Origin: Vibrio ostreae
GTDB taxonomy: Bacteria; Pseudomonadota; Gammaproteobacteria; Enterobacterales; Vibrionaceae
Direction of reading: 5' to 3'
NCBI RefSeq assembly: GCF_019226825.1
Contig: NZ_CP076643.1
Location: 930,001 to 994,000 of the forward strand
DNA: 64,000 bases
Part shown: piece by piece, positions 18,836-29,458 of the stretch
Layout: every line of letters starts with the position of its first letter
Position numbering within the stretch: the stretch's first letter is position 1
The notes under the pieces: generated by a model
What the model saw: only the letters and a program-made list of their open reading frames with translations
The model's database searches: none
Told to the model about the DNA's origin: nothing
Made by a program: the position numbers and the translations under genes

Positions 18836-20794
18836 TTATTCCCTCGCCAAGGCATCAATCGGATTCAGTCGCGCTGCATTACGCGCAGGCAGATAGCCGA
18901 ACAGCACACCGATTAGGGTGGAACAAAGGAAAGCCGAAACGATCGACGTGGTGGAATAAATCATATTAAAACTACTACCCAAGGTGGCAAACAGCACACC
19001 AATTAAATAAGCAAGACCAATACCTATCGTACCGCCGCATAAACAAACCAGCACCGCTTCAATCAAGAACTGACGCAAAATATCATTTTGTCGTGCACCC
19101 ACGGCCATGCGGACACCAATCTCGCGGGTACGCTCTGTCACTGACACCAACATGATGTTCATCACGCCGATGCCGCCGACAATCAGTGAAATCACCGCAA
19201 TCGCCGAGATCAGTAACGTCATGGTGGCGGTGGTCTTCTGAATATTCTGCTGAATGGTATCGGTGTTGATGGTGAAGAAATCCTGAGTACCGTGGCGCAT
19301 TTTCAGCAAAGTAATGATCGCCTGTTCCGCCGCATCACTGGGTGTGTTGTCATTGACCCGCACCGAGATACGATTAAGGTAATTCTGGCCCATCATTCGT
19401 GCGCTGACTGTGGTGTAGGGAGCCCAGATGTTGAGTGAATCACTATTACCAAAAGCGCTCTCTTTCGGCGCAGTGACTCCGATAATTCGCAGTGGCAGAT
19501 TGCCGGCAAAAATGACTTTACCAATCGGATTCTCATTTGGAAACAGCGACTTAAGGGTATTGCTGTCAATCACCACATCTTGGGCAATGCGCTCGACGCT
19601 GCTTTGATCCCAGAACTGGCCGTAATCCAGGGTGTAACCTTTAACCCGGAAATAGTCCGGTCCGACACCTTGTACTGACGCGGATACCGCCTGATTACCG
19701 AATTTCACTGTTGCGGATGTACTCAGGGTCGGAGTGACACTGTCAACAAAGCCCAGGTTGGTTAAAGCATCGGCATCGGCAGCGGTTAGCGTGCGTACCT
19801 GCCCGGAGCGCCGGTCGCCAAAGCCGCTACCCGGCATGATGTCAATGGTGTTGGTACCCATGGACGAGATGCTGTCGAGGATCGACTTTTGCGAGCCGTT
19901 ACCCAATGCCACCACAGAGACCACGGAAGCAATACCGATAATAATCCCCAGCATAGTCAGGAAGGTGCGCAGGCGGTGATTGGACATCGCCAGCAAGGCC
20001 ATCTTGAGCGCTTCCCAAAACGAATCCCACAGTCTGCGGCTGCTGGCAAGGGCATTATTATTGCTGGCCGCTGCGACAAAATCCTGATTACTGACTTTCT
20101 GACCGGTTTTATTGACGGTATCACTGAGTATTTCACCATCTTTGATCTCGATGATACGGTTGGCATATTCAGCCACCTTCATGTCGTGGGTGACGATGAT
20201 AATGGTGTGACCCAACTGATGCAGCTCCTGCAACAGGGTCATCATTTCTGAGCCGCTTTTACTGTCCAGTGCGCCGGTCGGTTCGTCCGCCAGAATGACA
20301 TCCCCACCATTGACCAGGGCGCGGGCAACGGAAACACGTTGCTGCTGACCACCACTGAGCTGGTTAGGTTTGTGATCGAGGCGGTCGGACAGTCCAAGGC
20401 GGCCCAGCAGGCTCTGCGCTCGTTCCTGACGCTCTTTTTTGTCATAGCCGGCATAAATCGCCGGGATTTCCACGTTGCCCAGTGCAGTCAGGTCGCCCAG
20501 CAGATGATAACGCTGGAAGATAAAACCGAAATATTCGCGGCGCAGACGTGCCAGCTCATCAGACTCGAGTTGTGACGTGTTCTGACCATTAATCCAGTAT
20601 TCACCGGAGGTTGGCTGATCGAGACAACCGAGAATATTCATCAGGGTCGATTTACCGGACCCGGACGTACCGACAATCGCCACCATCTCACCACGATCGA
20701 TGCTCAGGTTGACGTTATTCAGCACCGTCAGGGTTTCATCACCGGCGGAAAAACAGCGGGTGACGTTGCTGATATTAAGTAGTGGCTGGGTCAT
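18836..20794 (-). CDS. macB: MacB-type ABC exporter: ATPase fused to permease
   Basis: A 652-residue inner-membrane protein. The N-terminal ~225 residues are an ABC ATPase with Walker [10 protein letters not shown], signature LSGGQ and Walker [12 protein letters not shown]. The first membrane helix is about residue 275. A periplasmic MacB domain follows, then three more membrane helices at the C-terminus. MacB uses ATP to drive transport across the outer membrane through MacA and an outer-membrane channel. The start overlaps the macA stop as TAATG, indicating translational coupling. The length matches E. coli MacB (648). Confidence 0.94.
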   Translation of the reverse strand: MTQPLLNISNVTRCFSAGDETLTVLNNVNLSIDRGEMVAIVGTSGSGKSTLMNILGCLDQPTSGEYWINGQNTSQLESDELARLRREYFGFIFQRYHLLGDLTALGNVEIPAIYAGYDKKERQERAQSLLGRLGLSDRLDHKPNQLSGGQQQRVSVARALVNGGDVILADEPTGALDSKSGSEMMTLLQELHQLGHTIIIVTHDMKVAEYANRIIEIKDGEILSDTVNKTGQKVSNQDFVAAASNNNALASSRRLWDSFWEALKMALLAMSNHRLRTFLTMLGIIIGIASVVSVVALGNGSQKSILDSISSMGTNTIDIMPGSGFGDRRSGQVRTLTAADADALTNLGFVDSVTPTLSTSATVKFGNQAVSASVQGVGPDYFRVKGYTLDYGQFWDQSSVERIAQDVVIDSNTLKSLFPNENPIGKVIFAGNLPLRIIGVTAPKESAFGNSDSLNIWAPYTTVSARMMGQNYLNRISVRVNDNTPSDAAEQAIITLLKMRHGTQDFFTINTDTIQQNIQKTTATMTLLISAIAVISLIVGGIGVMNIMLVSVTERTREIGVRMAVGARQNDILRQFLIEAVLVCLCGGTIGIGLAYLIGVLFATLGSSFNMIYSTTSIVSAFLCSTLIGVLFGYLPARNAARLNPIDALARE

Positions 20795-21993
20795 TAAAAA
20801 CGCATCCCCCGTGGGCCCATACGACGGCTGGCGGTGTCACCATTTTGTCCTTGTGTGCCTAAGATGATCTGGTCACCTTCTTGCAAACCGGATGTGATTT
20901 GCGCGTTGATTTTGTTATTGATGCCGACGGTCACGTCACGCATCTCTTCCTGACCATTGACCAGCACAGGTACCTGGTATTGCTCCTTGCGGCCCGGCTT
21001 GCGGATCAGCACCTGGGCCGGAACCAGCAGTGCTTGTTCGGCTTTGTCGAGTACAACCGACACTTGCGCCGTCATACCTATACGGAGCGTGCGATCCGGG
21101 TTATCAACTTCAAACAGACCATGGTAGTAGATCGCTTCATCGTTGCTGACCGCGAGATCTTTGTCATCACCGTCCATCAGAGTAGGGCCGGGTTCGATCG
21201 CACGCAGGGTACCGTGGTAACGCTTATTTGGCTTACCCAGGATGGTGAAGTAAACAGGCAAGCCGGGCTGAACGTTCACCACATCCGCTTCAGAAATCTG
21301 CGCTTTGATGGTCATTTTATTCAGCTGAGCCAGTTCAATAATGGTGGGCGTGGTCTGGTTGGCGTTCACCGTCTGACCTTCTTCCACTGCGCTGTAAACC
21401 ACAGTACCGTCAAACGGCGCACTGATGGTGGTATAGCCGAGGTCGACTTGTGCGCTGTCGACATTGATATTAGCTTGTTCGAGTTCGGCGTTCAGTTGCT
21501 CAAGTTCTGCTTTATAAACGGTGAGTGTCGCTTGCGCGCTTTCATAGTCAGCACGTGAACTGGCGTTATCGGCCAGCATGCCTTTCTGGCGAGTGAACTC
21601 GGCCTGTGCCTGAGCAATTTGCGCGCGTTTGGCACGAATCTGGGCTTTCAGGCTGTTGAGTGAAGCATTGGCTTCTTTGAGATTGTTTTGTTGGGTCAGA
21701 CTGTCAATCTGGGCGACCAGATCGCCTTGTTTAACCTCATCGCCCAACTGTACCGCCAGCTTTTCGATCTGACCTGAAACCTGAGCACCGACAGCGACCA
21801 GTTTAGAGGCCTGCAACATGCCGGTCGCGAGTACGGTATTTTCAATATTACCTTTCTGTACCGGCTGGGTAGCAAAAGTGAGCGGGGCTTCTTTGGGGTA
21901 AAAATAATAACTGGCACCGCCAATGACGAGCAAAAGGCCCCCGATGACGAGAAGTTTTTTCTTTATAGTAGTTTTTGGCATGAGAATGAACAT
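20794..21993 (-). CDS. macA: MacA-type periplasmic adaptor protein
   Basis: A 399-residue membrane-fusion protein with an N-terminal membrane anchor ([18 protein letters not shown]). The biotinyl-lipoyl-like domain begins with [15 protein letters not shown] coiled-coil hairpin spans about 100-180, then beta-barrel and membrane-proximal domains follow. It links MacB to the outer-membrane channel. It is the first gene of a three-gene operon. An ATG four codons downstream (21981) is an equally plausible start; neither has a strong ribosome-binding site. Confidence 0.93.
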   Translation of the reverse strand: MFILMPKTTIKKKLLVIGGLLLVIGGASYYFYPKEAPLTFATQPVQKGNIENTVLATGMLQASKLVAVGAQVSGQIEKLAVQLGDEVKQGDLVAQIDSLTQQNNLKEANASLNSLKAQIRAKRAQIAQAQAEFTRQKGMLADNASSRADYESAQATLTVYKAELEQLNAELEQANINVDSAQVDLGYTTISAPFDGTVVYSAVEEGQTVNANQTTPTIIELAQLNKMTIKAQISEADVVNVQPGLPVYFTILGKPNKRYHGTLRAIEPGPTLMDGDDKDLAVSNDEAIYYHGLFEVDNPDRTLRIGMTAQVSVVLDKAEQALLVPAQVLIRKPGRKEQYQVPVLVNGQEEMRDVTVGINNKINAQITSGLQEGDQIILGTQGQNGDTASRRMGPRGMRF

Positions 21994-22125
21994 CGTTACT
22001 TGAAATAGAAATTATTATCATATTTATAAACTGATGCTGATTTGAAACAAGCGTTTAGTGCGTAAAACTAGGTAAAGAAGCGTAAATCGGGCGATAACTC
22101 TTTGTTGGGAAGGGAAAATAATAAA

Positions 22126-22152
22126 AAGCCCGCGGTCGGGGACCGCGGGCTT
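22126..22152 (-). terminator. sdaA terminator
   Basis: AAGCCCGCGGTC-GGG-GACCGCGGGCTT, a 12-bp GC-rich stem. On the minus strand TTTTTATTATTTT follows. It ends the sdaC-sdaA unit. Confidence 0.92.
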
Positions 22153-22175
22153 GAGATAATTTAATGCTCAATAAA

Positions 22176-23537
22176 TCAGCAAATTACTTTAACTGCCAAG
22201 CCGCCTTGAGACGTTTCGCGGTATTTCGCGTTCATGTCTTTCCCGGTTTCCAGCATGGTCTCGATCACTTTGTCCAATGACACGCGTGGCGCAGAAGAGC
22301 GGCGTAGTGCCATGCGGGTCGAGTTAATCGATTTGACGGCTGCAATACCGTTGCGTTCGATACAAGGAACCTGTACCTGACCAGCAACCGGGTCACACGT
22401 TAGGCCCAGGTTGTGCTCCATCGCGATTTCCGCCGCCATACACACCTGCTCCGGACTACCACCCAACAGCTCAGCAAGGCCCGCTGCCGCCATAGAACAG
22501 GCAACACCCACTTCACCCTGACAACCCACTTCCGCACCTGAAATAGAAGCGTTCTGCTTGTAAAGACCACCTATTGCGCCTGAAGCGGCGAAGTAGCGGA
22601 TGTAGTCTTTCTCGGTCACGGTCTGGATAAATTTGTCGTAGTACGCCAATACCGCCGGAATGATACCGCAAGCACCATTGGTCGGCGCGGTAACCACACG
22701 GCCACCGGCTGCGTTCTCTTCATTCACCGCGAATGCGTACATGTTGACCCAGTCGACCACAGCCATCGGATCGTTGGTGATCTTTTCTGAAGTCAGCAGT
22801 TGCTGGCGCAGCGCTGCAGCACGGCGCGGTACGCGTAGCGGGCCAGGCAGGATGCCTTCAGTGCTCATGCCGCGTTCCATACATTCTGTCATGGTACGCC
22901 AGATGTTAGCAAAGTAGTCGCGTACTTCTTCATTCGAGTGCAGGGCTTTTTCGTTTTTCATCACCAGCGTGCTGATCGACAGTCCACTTTCACGGCACTG
23001 CTCAACCAGTTGTTCTGCGGTGTTGAACGGGTAAGGCACCTGAACCGGAGATTCAACCGCTTTACCGAAATTCTCTTCATCGACGATAAATCCGCCACCG
23101 ATAGAGTAGTAAGTTTTCGAATACACTACTTCATCGTTTACCCAAGCATGGATCTGCATACCATTTTCATGCAGCGACAAGTTGGTTTTGTGGAAATTCA
23201 TTCCGCCGTCGCGCGGGAAAGCAACCGAATGATCGTGCGTACCGACAGTCAGGCGTTCGGTCTGTTCAACATTGGCGATGAACCCCGGGATCGCATCAAT
23301 ATCCACAGACTGTGGCGAATTACCCGCCAGGCCCATGATGATGGCGATATCTGTATGGTGACCTTTCCCTGTCAGTGATAGTGAACCATAAACATCGACG
23401 GTAATTTTAGTGACGCTGAGCAGTTTTCCGTCTGCAACCAGATCATCAATAAATTGTTTACCTGCTTTCATTGGTCCAACGGTATGCGAGCTCGAAGGAC
23501 CGACGCCGATTTTATAGATATCAAATACACTAATCAT
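22176..23537 (-). CDS. sdaA: L-serine ammonia-lyase (iron-sulfur)
   Basis: A 453-residue single-chain L-serine dehydratase. The beta-domain signature SSHTVGPMKAG is at residues 16-26. Candidate ligands for the [4Fe-4S] cluster are in the C-terminal half: GACGII, GCQGEVGVACSMA, LTCDPVAG and VPCIERNG. It converts L-serine to pyruvate and ammonia in the cytoplasm. The ribosome-binding site is GAGG before the ATG. It lies downstream of the serine transporter gene on the same strand, so uptake and breakdown are coupled. E. coli has several paralogues (SdaA, SdaB, TdcG); the sdaC linkage is like sdaB. Confidence 0.94.
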   Translation of the reverse strand: MISVFDIYKIGVGPSSSHTVGPMKAGKQFIDDLVADGKLLSVTKITVDVYGSLSLTGKGHHTDIAIIMGLAGNSPQSVDIDAIPGFIANVEQTERLTVGTHDHSVAFPRDGGMNFHKTNLSLHENGMQIHAWVNDEVVYSKTYYSIGGGFIVDEENFGKAVESPVQVPYPFNTAEQLVEQCRESGLSISTLVMKNEKALHSNEEVRDYFANIWRTMTECMERGMSTEGILPGPLRVPRRAAALRQQLLTSEKITNDPMAVVDWVNMYAFAVNEENAAGGRVVTAPTNGACGIIPAVLAYYDKFIQTVTEKDYIRYFAASGAIGGLYKQNASISGAEVGCQGEVGVACSMAAAGLAELLGGSPEQVCMAAEIAMEHNLGLTCDPVAGQVQVPCIERNGIAAVKSINSTRMALRRSSAPRVSLDKVIETMLETGKDMNAKYRETSQGGLAVKVIC

Positions 23538-23554
23538 ATTGATTACCTCAAAAT

Positions 23555-23582
23555 TAAGCCCCCCTTATGATAAGGGAGGCCT
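23555..23582 (-). terminator. Hairpin between sdaC and sdaA (attenuator-like)
   Basis: GCCCCCCTTAT-GATAAGGGAGGC is an imperfect stem in the 86-base gap between sdaC and sdaA. The following minus-strand bases (TTAATTTTG) are a weak T-run, so partial termination or mRNA processing is more likely than a full stop. Confidence 0.5.
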
Positions 23583-23623
23583 TTATTATCGTTATATTCT
23601 GTGTTCTAAGCTGGTAACTGAGA

Positions 23624-24877
23624 TTACAAAGCGCCGTAGATTACAGAACTAATAGCAGCAAGACCACAAAAAACTGTAAACAGTTGAACAGCTGCTGAAG
23701 TCTTGTACTTCGCCATTGCTGGCACCTTGTGCATGGCAAAAACTGGCAGCAAAAACAGGATCGCTGCAATCATTGGAGCGCCCATAGTTTCGATCATGCC
23801 AAGGATACTTGGGTTGATGATCGCGACGACCCATGTTGTCACAATGATAAAGAATAGTGAAATTTTCTCGATAGATTTAACCGGCATTTTACTGCGTGAT
23901 TTCACCAGACCAACCAGACCTTCATGTGCGCCCAGGAAGTGGCCGAAGTAGCTCGAGGTAATTGCCGCAAATGCCACAATTGGCCCCAGGTAAGAGATCA
24001 GTGGTGACTCGTGCACGTTAGCCAGGTAAGACAGTACGCTGATGTTCTGTTCTTTTGCCATCGACAGCTGCTCCGGTGACAGAGACAGCACAACCGAGAA
24101 CACGAAGAACATCACAAAGCCCATCAGCATCATCGCTGCACCGCCAGTGATCATGTCGGTTTTATTGACGGCATTGTCGCCATACTGTTGGCGCTGCTCT
24201 TTTGCAAACTGACTGATAATCGGGCTGTGGTTAAACGAGAACACAATGATAGGAATCGCCAGCCAGATGACGGTCGGCATTGACGACCAATCAGGAGACA
24301 CTTCGATCATCGAAGTATTCCACTCCGGGATCAGGAAGACAGACAGAGCCAGCAGGATAAATACCAGCGGGTAAACCATAGCCGAGGTCGCTTTCAGCAT
24401 CAGGTCTTTACCAAACACTACGCCAGCGGTCATCGCAGCAATCAGCGCACCAGATAATAACCAGCGAGGAATGGATGCCATACCTACCTGGTTGACCAGG
24501 AAAGAATCGACCGTATTGGTAATACCAACGCCGTAAATCAGAACAATCGGGTAAATGGCAAAAAAGTAAGCGAAAGTAATAAGATTAGCGCCAGTTTTAC
24601 CAAAGTGTTCTTCAACAGTGTCTGTAATGTCTGAATCTGCTTGTTTTGCTGAAAGAACAAAGCGTGCCAGACTCTTGTGGGCAAACCAGGTCATCGGGGC
24701 AGCAATAAGGGCTAGAATTACTAATGGCCAAAAGCCGCCTGCACCTGCCTTGATTGGCAAAAACAGTACGCCGGCACCGACCGCAGTGCCAAATAATGAC
24801 AGTGACCAGACAAAATCTTTATAGGTCCACTTGCCAGCAGAAAGTGTGGCAGCAGAAGCCTTTGTGGTTGTATTCAT
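23624..24877 (-). CDS. sdaC: Serine/proton symporter
   Basis: A 417-residue inner-membrane transporter of the hydroxy/aromatic amino acid permease (HAAAP) family with about 11 hydrophobic segments. The N-terminal FGTAVGAGVLFLPIKAGAGG is the family signature. It imports serine, probably with protons. It is followed by sdaA on the same strand with an 86-base gap holding a hairpin. The upstream region contains TTGTGAAAGTTATTAACAT near 25028, a poor match to a CRP site. Catabolite control is plausible but not shown. Confidence 0.93.
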   Translation of the reverse strand: MNTTTKASAATLSAGKWTYKDFVWSLSLFGTAVGAGVLFLPIKAGAGGFWPLVILALIAAPMTWFAHKSLARFVLSAKQADSDITDTVEEHFGKTGANLITFAYFFAIYPIVLIYGVGITNTVDSFLVNQVGMASIPRWLLSGALIAAMTAGVVFGKDLMLKATSAMVYPLVFILLALSVFLIPEWNTSMIEVSPDWSSMPTVIWLAIPIIVFSFNHSPIISQFAKEQRQQYGDNAVNKTDMITGGAAMMLMGFVMFFVFSVVLSLSPEQLSMAKEQNISVLSYLANVHESPLISYLGPIVAFAAITSSYFGHFLGAHEGLVGLVKSRSKMPVKSIEKISLFFIIVTTWVVAIINPSILGMIETMGAPMIAAILFLLPVFAMHKVPAMAKYKTSAAVQLFTVFCGLAAISSVIYGAL

Positions 24878-25168
24878 AGTGGATTACTCATTTTTGGGAA
24901 CAGGAAATAAGTCGGGAGCAATTTTGCAGAATTTTTCTCTGAAAAAATAGACTTAAATCATTAAATGTTTCCAACAGAGCAATGAGATAACAAAAACCTA
25001 TGGAGAGTCACAAAAATCACGTGCCACTTGTGAAAGTTATTAACATAAGTAATTAAAAAAACTAATCCAAAAACAGGTAATGATGAGGAAAAGTTATCCT
25101 AATGATCTAGAGTTAATGCTCGATAAAAATAATCGTTTTCAAACCAGTCAATCCCTTCTATATAAGGG

Positions 25169-25774
25169 CTAGCGAATATAAGAGATGTGTTTTTGTAGCG
25201 ATTGTATAATTTGAGCTGTCACACCCCATATAAAATGATGTTTATAAGGGATGGCGAATACACGGTGCGCGGCATTTTTAATTTGAAAGGTATCACTGAA
25301 CAAACGGCGCTGGTCGAGTAAAAAATCCGCTGGTACTTCAAACACCTCCTCAACTTCGTTGCAGTCAATTCTGGTTTGGTAGTCTGAGTCGATAAACGCG
25401 ACCACTGGCGTGACCGCGAACTGACTGACGGTAACAAGCTCAGGCAACTGACCCAAAATATCGATCTGGTGCTGCTCGATACCAATTTCTTCCTGCGCCT
25501 CACGCATGGCTGTCTGGTAAAGGGTGCCGTCGCCATCTTCATATTTACCACCGGGAAAACTAATTTGCCCGGGATGATGTTTCAGATGCTCGGCACGTTT
25601 GGTGAGCACGACGCTAAGCCCTTGCGGGCGTTCGACAAAGCCAATCAGAACCGATGCCTTGCGCAGCGAACGCTCGCGCAAATGAGCAACTCGATGTATG
25701 GATTCAGCGTGATACCCGACGGGCGTTCTCAACTGGAAGCCCTGAATAAGTTCAGTTTTGCTGATGCGGCGCAC
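25169..25774 (-). CDS. nudL: Nudix CoA pyrophosphatase
   Basis: A 201-residue Nudix hydrolase. The CoA-specific motif appears as LTKRAEHLKHHPGQISFPGG, running directly into a Nudix box with REAQEEIG. The box has one extra residue and Asp in place of the first Glu, as in E. coli NudL. It cleaves coenzyme A or acyl-CoA to phosphopantetheine and 3',5'-ADP. An ATG lies seven codons upstream at 25795, but the GTG at 25774 has AGGAG eight bases before it and is the better start. It is divergent from the H-NOX gene. Confidence 0.88.
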   Translation of the reverse strand: MRRISKTELIQGFQLRTPVGYHAESIHRVAHLRERSLRKASVLIGFVERPQGLSVVLTKRAEHLKHHPGQISFPGGKYEDGDGTLYQTAMREAQEEIGIEQHQIDILGQLPELVTVSQFAVTPVVAFIDSDYQTRIDCNEVEEVFEVPADFLLDQRRLFSDTFQIKNAAHRVFAIPYKHHFIWGVTAQIIQSLQKHISYIR

Positions 25775-25857
25775 AACGACGTCTCCTATATTCATATATA
25801 TGTCTATACTTTAATAATCATGCTTTTATGAGCCTAGTTTAAGGATAGTTCAATAAG

Positions 25858-26403
25858 ATGAAAGGCATTATTTTTGCCGAGTTTCTCGAGTTGGTGGAAG
25901 ACAAATTCGGCCTCGATGTACTTGACAAAATGTTGCAGCAATCTGCAGATTCTGGCGTCTATACCTCAGTCGGCAGTTACGATCATAAGGCGCTGGTGCG
26001 GTTGATTGTTGAACTGAGTCAGATTACCGGCATTGATGTTAATGAGTTGCAGCGTGTATACGGTGTCAGCGTATTTCGTTCTTTGTACCAAACCGTGCCT
26101 CCGTCAGACAACTTGAGTGCGGTACAGGGCTGTTTTGCATTTTTGCGTCACGTGGAAGATTACATTCATGTTGAAGTGAAAAAACTCTATCCGGATGCAA
26201 ACCCGCCCCAGTTTGAGTTCATCAGCCAATCGAGCGGAGTCATGACGTTTGATTACCTGAGCGCCCGTTGCTTTGGTCAGGTTTGTCTTGGTTTGATTGA
26301 GGGATGCGCTGCTTATTTCAATGAGCAGGTCGATATTTGTATGCAGCCCCAAAACGAAGATAACAGCAGGGTACGCTTTACGATCACAATGGTGGATGAC
26401 TGA
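25858..26403 (+). CDS. H-NOX haem nitric-oxide-binding protein
   Basis: A 181-residue single-domain H-NOX protein. H104 in HVEDYIHVEVKKLYPDA is the haem-ligating histidine. Y133, S135 and R137 in DYLSAR form the YxSxR motif that holds the haem propionates. H-NOX proteins bind NO with high affinity and regulate a partner, usually a histidine kinase or diguanylate cyclase encoded next door. The partner here is the kinase-like gene 117 bases downstream. The ATG follows AAGGA. It likely senses NO in the cytoplasm; the output is biofilm or quorum signalling in related vibrios. Confidence 0.94.
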   Translation: MKGIIFAEFLELVEDKFGLDVLDKMLQQSADSGVYTSVGSYDHKALVRLIVELSQITGIDVNELQRVYGVSVFRSLYQTVPPSDNLSAVQGCFAFLRHVEDYIHVEVKKLYPDANPPQFEFISQSSGVMTFDYLSARCFGQVCLGLIEGCAAYFNEQVDICMQPQNEDNSRVRFTITMVDD

Positions 26404-26520
26404 GACAAAACTCGCTCATTGGGTGTCTAAACCGGTGATCAAGATTAACAACAATAAGCCGCGTCATTAAAAGCAGCATGAGCTGTATCTCGTTAAAGAA
26501 AGTCATTGGGTAGGTGGAAA

Positions 26521-27813
26521 ATGGATTTTAACTCGCCACTGGAACGCAAACTAGTCCGGGAGAAGGCCGCCCGCAAAGAAGCTGAAAAGTTGCTGGAAGA
26601 AAAAAGCTATGAGCTGTATCACGTCAACCAGCAGCTCAGTCTGGCGCTGAAGCAATTGCAGAAACAATCGTTGCAGGATTTGCAAAAGTTTGAGTTTGAA
26701 GAGCAGATAGATGCCACCTTAATCTATTTTGGCCGCGCTTTCCTGTCACGTCCTTTGGATAGCGGACTGCTGGCAACCTTTATTGAACGTCTGGCGCAAA
26801 GTTCAGCCATACGCTCAGCCTTAGTCCACATAGACGCAGGTCAGTTGGATGGTATCGAAAGCACACAGCTCGGCAATCCCGCGCTTGCTGAGGTAAAGCC
26901 TTTTGTCGATGTGCCGCACTGGCAGCAAGATTACCTGTGTCTGCCGCTGGTGGTTGACCGTCTTAAGTCAGGTTATTTAGTGTTTGAGATGGAAGATGAG
27001 CGGGTTGAGCGCGAGTTTGTCGTCAAGCAGTTGTCGCTGGTGGCAGAACTGCTTTGTAGTGCGTTACATCGTCAGTCGATCATGCAGCGCCAGCAGTCGT
27101 CACGTAAACGCGCGGAAGTGTCGGAAAAGGCCACCACGCAATTTGTGGCCATGATCGAACAAACGCTGCACGGCTCGCTCAATGAATTAATGCAACAGTC
27201 GGATAAACTGATGGCCAGTAAACTCAATAAAGAGCAGCTGGAGCATTTGACGGCATTGCAACGGTGCGGTGACCGGATGCAGGCCATCATGAAAGATTTG
27301 TACGAGTTCAACCAGCTTCAGTCGGGGAGCATTCAGTTGTCACTGACTCCATTTAGCTGGCAGGAGGTTGAATCCTACCTTGTAGCAGAGTTCGGGCAAC
27401 GGGCTAAGGATAAAGGACTGACTTTCACTATCGACAGTTGTGACGAATTGCCCAAACGTTGGGTCGGGTCAAAAGAGCAGATTGAACAGATACTGCATCA
27501 TTTGGTGGACAATGCGATTAAGTTTACGGATCAGGGTGAGGTGATGGTTTCCGCCCGCTGGCGTCATGATCAATTATTGCTGCGGGTCAGAGACAGCGGT
27601 ATTGGTATCCCGCTTTCAGCGTATGCAGCATTATTTGATCCCTACAGCGCGGTCAATCACAACACAGCGCAAAACAGGCAAGGAGCCGGACTCGCTTTGC
27701 CGGTGTGCAAGCAACTTGCGCAATTGCTGGGCGGAGAGCTGGATATGTCCAGTGAGGAAGGGGTAGGGAGTGAATTCTTTCTCACCTTACCAATTCAGGT
27801 TGCCAATGTCTGA
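26521..27813 (+). CDS. H-NOX-associated histidine kinase-like protein, phospho-acceptor His apparently lost
   Basis: A 430-residue soluble protein. Residues 5-60 are a coiled coil and about 65-185 look like a GAF-type sensor. About 205-270 is the dimerisation helix region and 305-425 the ATPase domain, with N-box DNAIKFT, G1 DSGIGIP and G2 GAGLAL. In the helix region the usual F-x-A-x(2)-S-H-E-x(2)-x-P-L-N reads FVAMIEQTLHGSLN, putting Gln214 where the phosphorylated His belongs; H217 is three residues away. It may be a non-transferring or unusual kinase. I chose the ATG at 26521 preceded by GGTGG. There is no receiver domain. Confidence 0.88.
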   Translation: MDFNSPLERKLVREKAARKEAEKLLEEKSYELYHVNQQLSLALKQLQKQSLQDLQKFEFEEQIDATLIYFGRAFLSRPLDSGLLATFIERLAQSSAIRSALVHIDAGQLDGIESTQLGNPALAEVKPFVDVPHWQQDYLCLPLVVDRLKSGYLVFEMEDERVEREFVVKQLSLVAELLCSALHRQSIMQRQQSSRKRAEVSEKATTQFVAMIEQTLHGSLNELMQQSDKLMASKLNKEQLEHLTALQRCGDRMQAIMKDLYEFNQLQSGSIQLSLTPFSWQEVESYLVAEFGQRAKDKGLTFTIDSCDELPKRWVGSKEQIEQILHHLVDNAIKFTDQGEVMVSARWRHDQLLLRVRDSGIGIPLSAYAALFDPYSAVNHNTAQNRQGAGLALPVCKQLAQLLGGELDMSSEEGVGSEFFLTLPIQVANV

Positions 27814-27832
27814 GCACACAGTGGCGTTAAAG

Positions 27833-27864
27833 TAAAAAAAACGCGCTTGTGGCGCGTCTTTTTA
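27833..27864. terminator. Bidirectional terminator between kinase gene and pabB
   Basis: ACGCGC-TTGTG-GCGCGT stem with eight A on the left and TTTTT on the right, between convergent genes. Confidence 0.88.
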
Positions 27865-27873
27865 CGGTGCGAC

Positions 27874-29241
27874 TCAGTCGGCAAGGACCGGTAAAATACG
27901 GCTTAGCTTATCGAGTGTTTCCTGATATTCGGCGCTCCATTCGCTGTCTGCAACCAGGCCGCCACCGGCCCAGGCATACAACTGCTGGTTTTGCGCGATC
28001 AATGTACGGATGGTGATACTGGTATCCATACGACCGTGGCGGCTGATGTAACCGATGGAACCACAATATGCGCTGCGGCGATGCGGTTCCAGCTCTTCAA
28101 TGATCTCCATCGCACGCACTTTAGGTGCGCCGGTAATCGACCCGCCCGGGAAACTGGCGCGCAGCAGGTCCGCACATTCATATTGGTCATCGAGTTGAGC
28201 GCGAATCGTGCTCACCAGGTGGTGAACGGCGGGGAAACTTTCAATCTCGAATAATTTCGGAACGTGTACTGTGCCCGGCTTCGCCACCCGGCCAATATCG
28301 TTACGCAGCAGATCAACAATCATCAGGTTTTCGGCCTGATCTTTTTCGGCATTGGCCAGCTCATCGGCAAAGGCAGCGTCTTGTTGCGGATCTTCACTGC
28401 GAGGGCGGGTACCTTTAATCGGCTTGGTTTCGATTTCCCGCTCTTTGACCTGCAGGAAACGCTCCGGAGAAACACTCAGGATGGCACACTCGTCGGTGCG
28501 GATAAACGCAGAGAAGGGGGCCAGGTTAAAGCGTTCCAGCTTGAGATAAGCGAGCCATTCGCTGCCTTGATAACCGGCCTGAAAACGCTGGGTCAGGTTA
28601 ATCTGGTAACAGTCACCTGAGCGCAGGTATTCCTGCACCTGGTTAAATTTAGTGCGGTAGCTTTCCCGCGTCATGTTCGACTGCCATGGGGTCGTCAGAG
28701 CAAACGGTGCCTGGCTCTCTGCGGCATGCTGCGCGAGAAGGGGGGCAGCCTGTTCAATATTCTGGCCAACCACACAAGCGGTTTGGGTTTGATGATCCAC
28801 CACCACTGCCCATTGGTAAAGGCCGACCGCCATGTCCGGTGCGGTCAGATCTTTTTCGGCAATACTCGGTAAACGCTCGACCCGACGGCCAAGGTCATAG
28901 GCAAAATAGCCGACCGCGCCACCGACAAACGGTAAATCGTGCGGGTATTGCAGCTGCGGCAGGTAGCGACTTTGTAATTGTGCCAGCAAATGGAACGGAT
29001 CTTCCTGTGACATGGTCTCGCCACTTGGCTCACTAATGCGTGTCTGCTCATCGGCTGTGGTCAGTGTCACGACAGGGTTCATCACTACGATATCGAAACG
29101 GCTGTCGATATGCTGCTCGGAAGCAGAGCGAAGCATCATCGCCCAGGGTTGGTGCTCAACCTTGGCAAACAGCTGATTGGCGAGTTCCGGGTAATAAGTA
29201 AGCGGCTTGGACTGAATGTGAGTAAGTTCGTTGTTATTCAT
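27874..29241 (-). CDS. pabB: Aminodeoxychorismate synthase component I
   Basis: A 455-residue chorismate-using enzyme. The motif PIKGTRPR carries the lysine that marks PabB; anthranilate synthase TrpE has PIAGT. Other conserved parts are SPERFL, ENLMIVDLLRNDIGRV and FPGGSITGAPKVRAMEII. With PabA it turns chorismate and glutamine into 4-amino-4-deoxychorismate for folate synthesis. The frame extends six codons upstream through a TTG, but the ATG at 29241 is preferred. No clear ribosome-binding site is visible. It is divergent from fumarase. Confidence 0.93.
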   Translation of the reverse strand: MNNNELTHIQSKPLTYYPELANQLFAKVEHQPWAMMLRSASEQHIDSRFDIVVMNPVVTLTTADEQTRISEPSGETMSQEDPFHLLAQLQSRYLPQLQYPHDLPFVGGAVGYFAYDLGRRVERLPSIAEKDLTAPDMAVGLYQWAVVVDHQTQTACVVGQNIEQAAPLLAQHAAESQAPFALTTPWQSNMTRESYRTKFNQVQEYLRSGDCYQINLTQRFQAGYQGSEWLAYLKLERFNLAPFSAFIRTDECAILSVSPERFLQVKEREIETKPIKGTRPRSEDPQQDAAFADELANAEKDQAENLMIVDLLRNDIGRVAKPGTVHVPKLFEIESFPAVHHLVSTIRAQLDDQYECADLLRASFPGGSITGAPKVRAMEIIEELEPHRRSAYCGSIGYISRHGRMDTSITIRTLIAQNQQLYAWAGGGLVADSEWSAEYQETLDKLSRILPVLAD

Positions 29242-29458
29242 TTGTGTAAATTGTGACAAAGGGACTGATCACTGCGTAGCGTGTTGAGGAAAGCGAGAGT
29301 ATCATATTCGCCACGATAAAACTTCAATAATAAGCAGCGACTTGACGGTTGCAGGCGGCGAACGTTCAGTCGAATTTCGCTATCTGGCTTTACTGCGTTC
29401 CTCTGTGTGCCGATCAAGTCTCTGTTTTGGAAGTAACATAACGATAACGAGGCATGCA

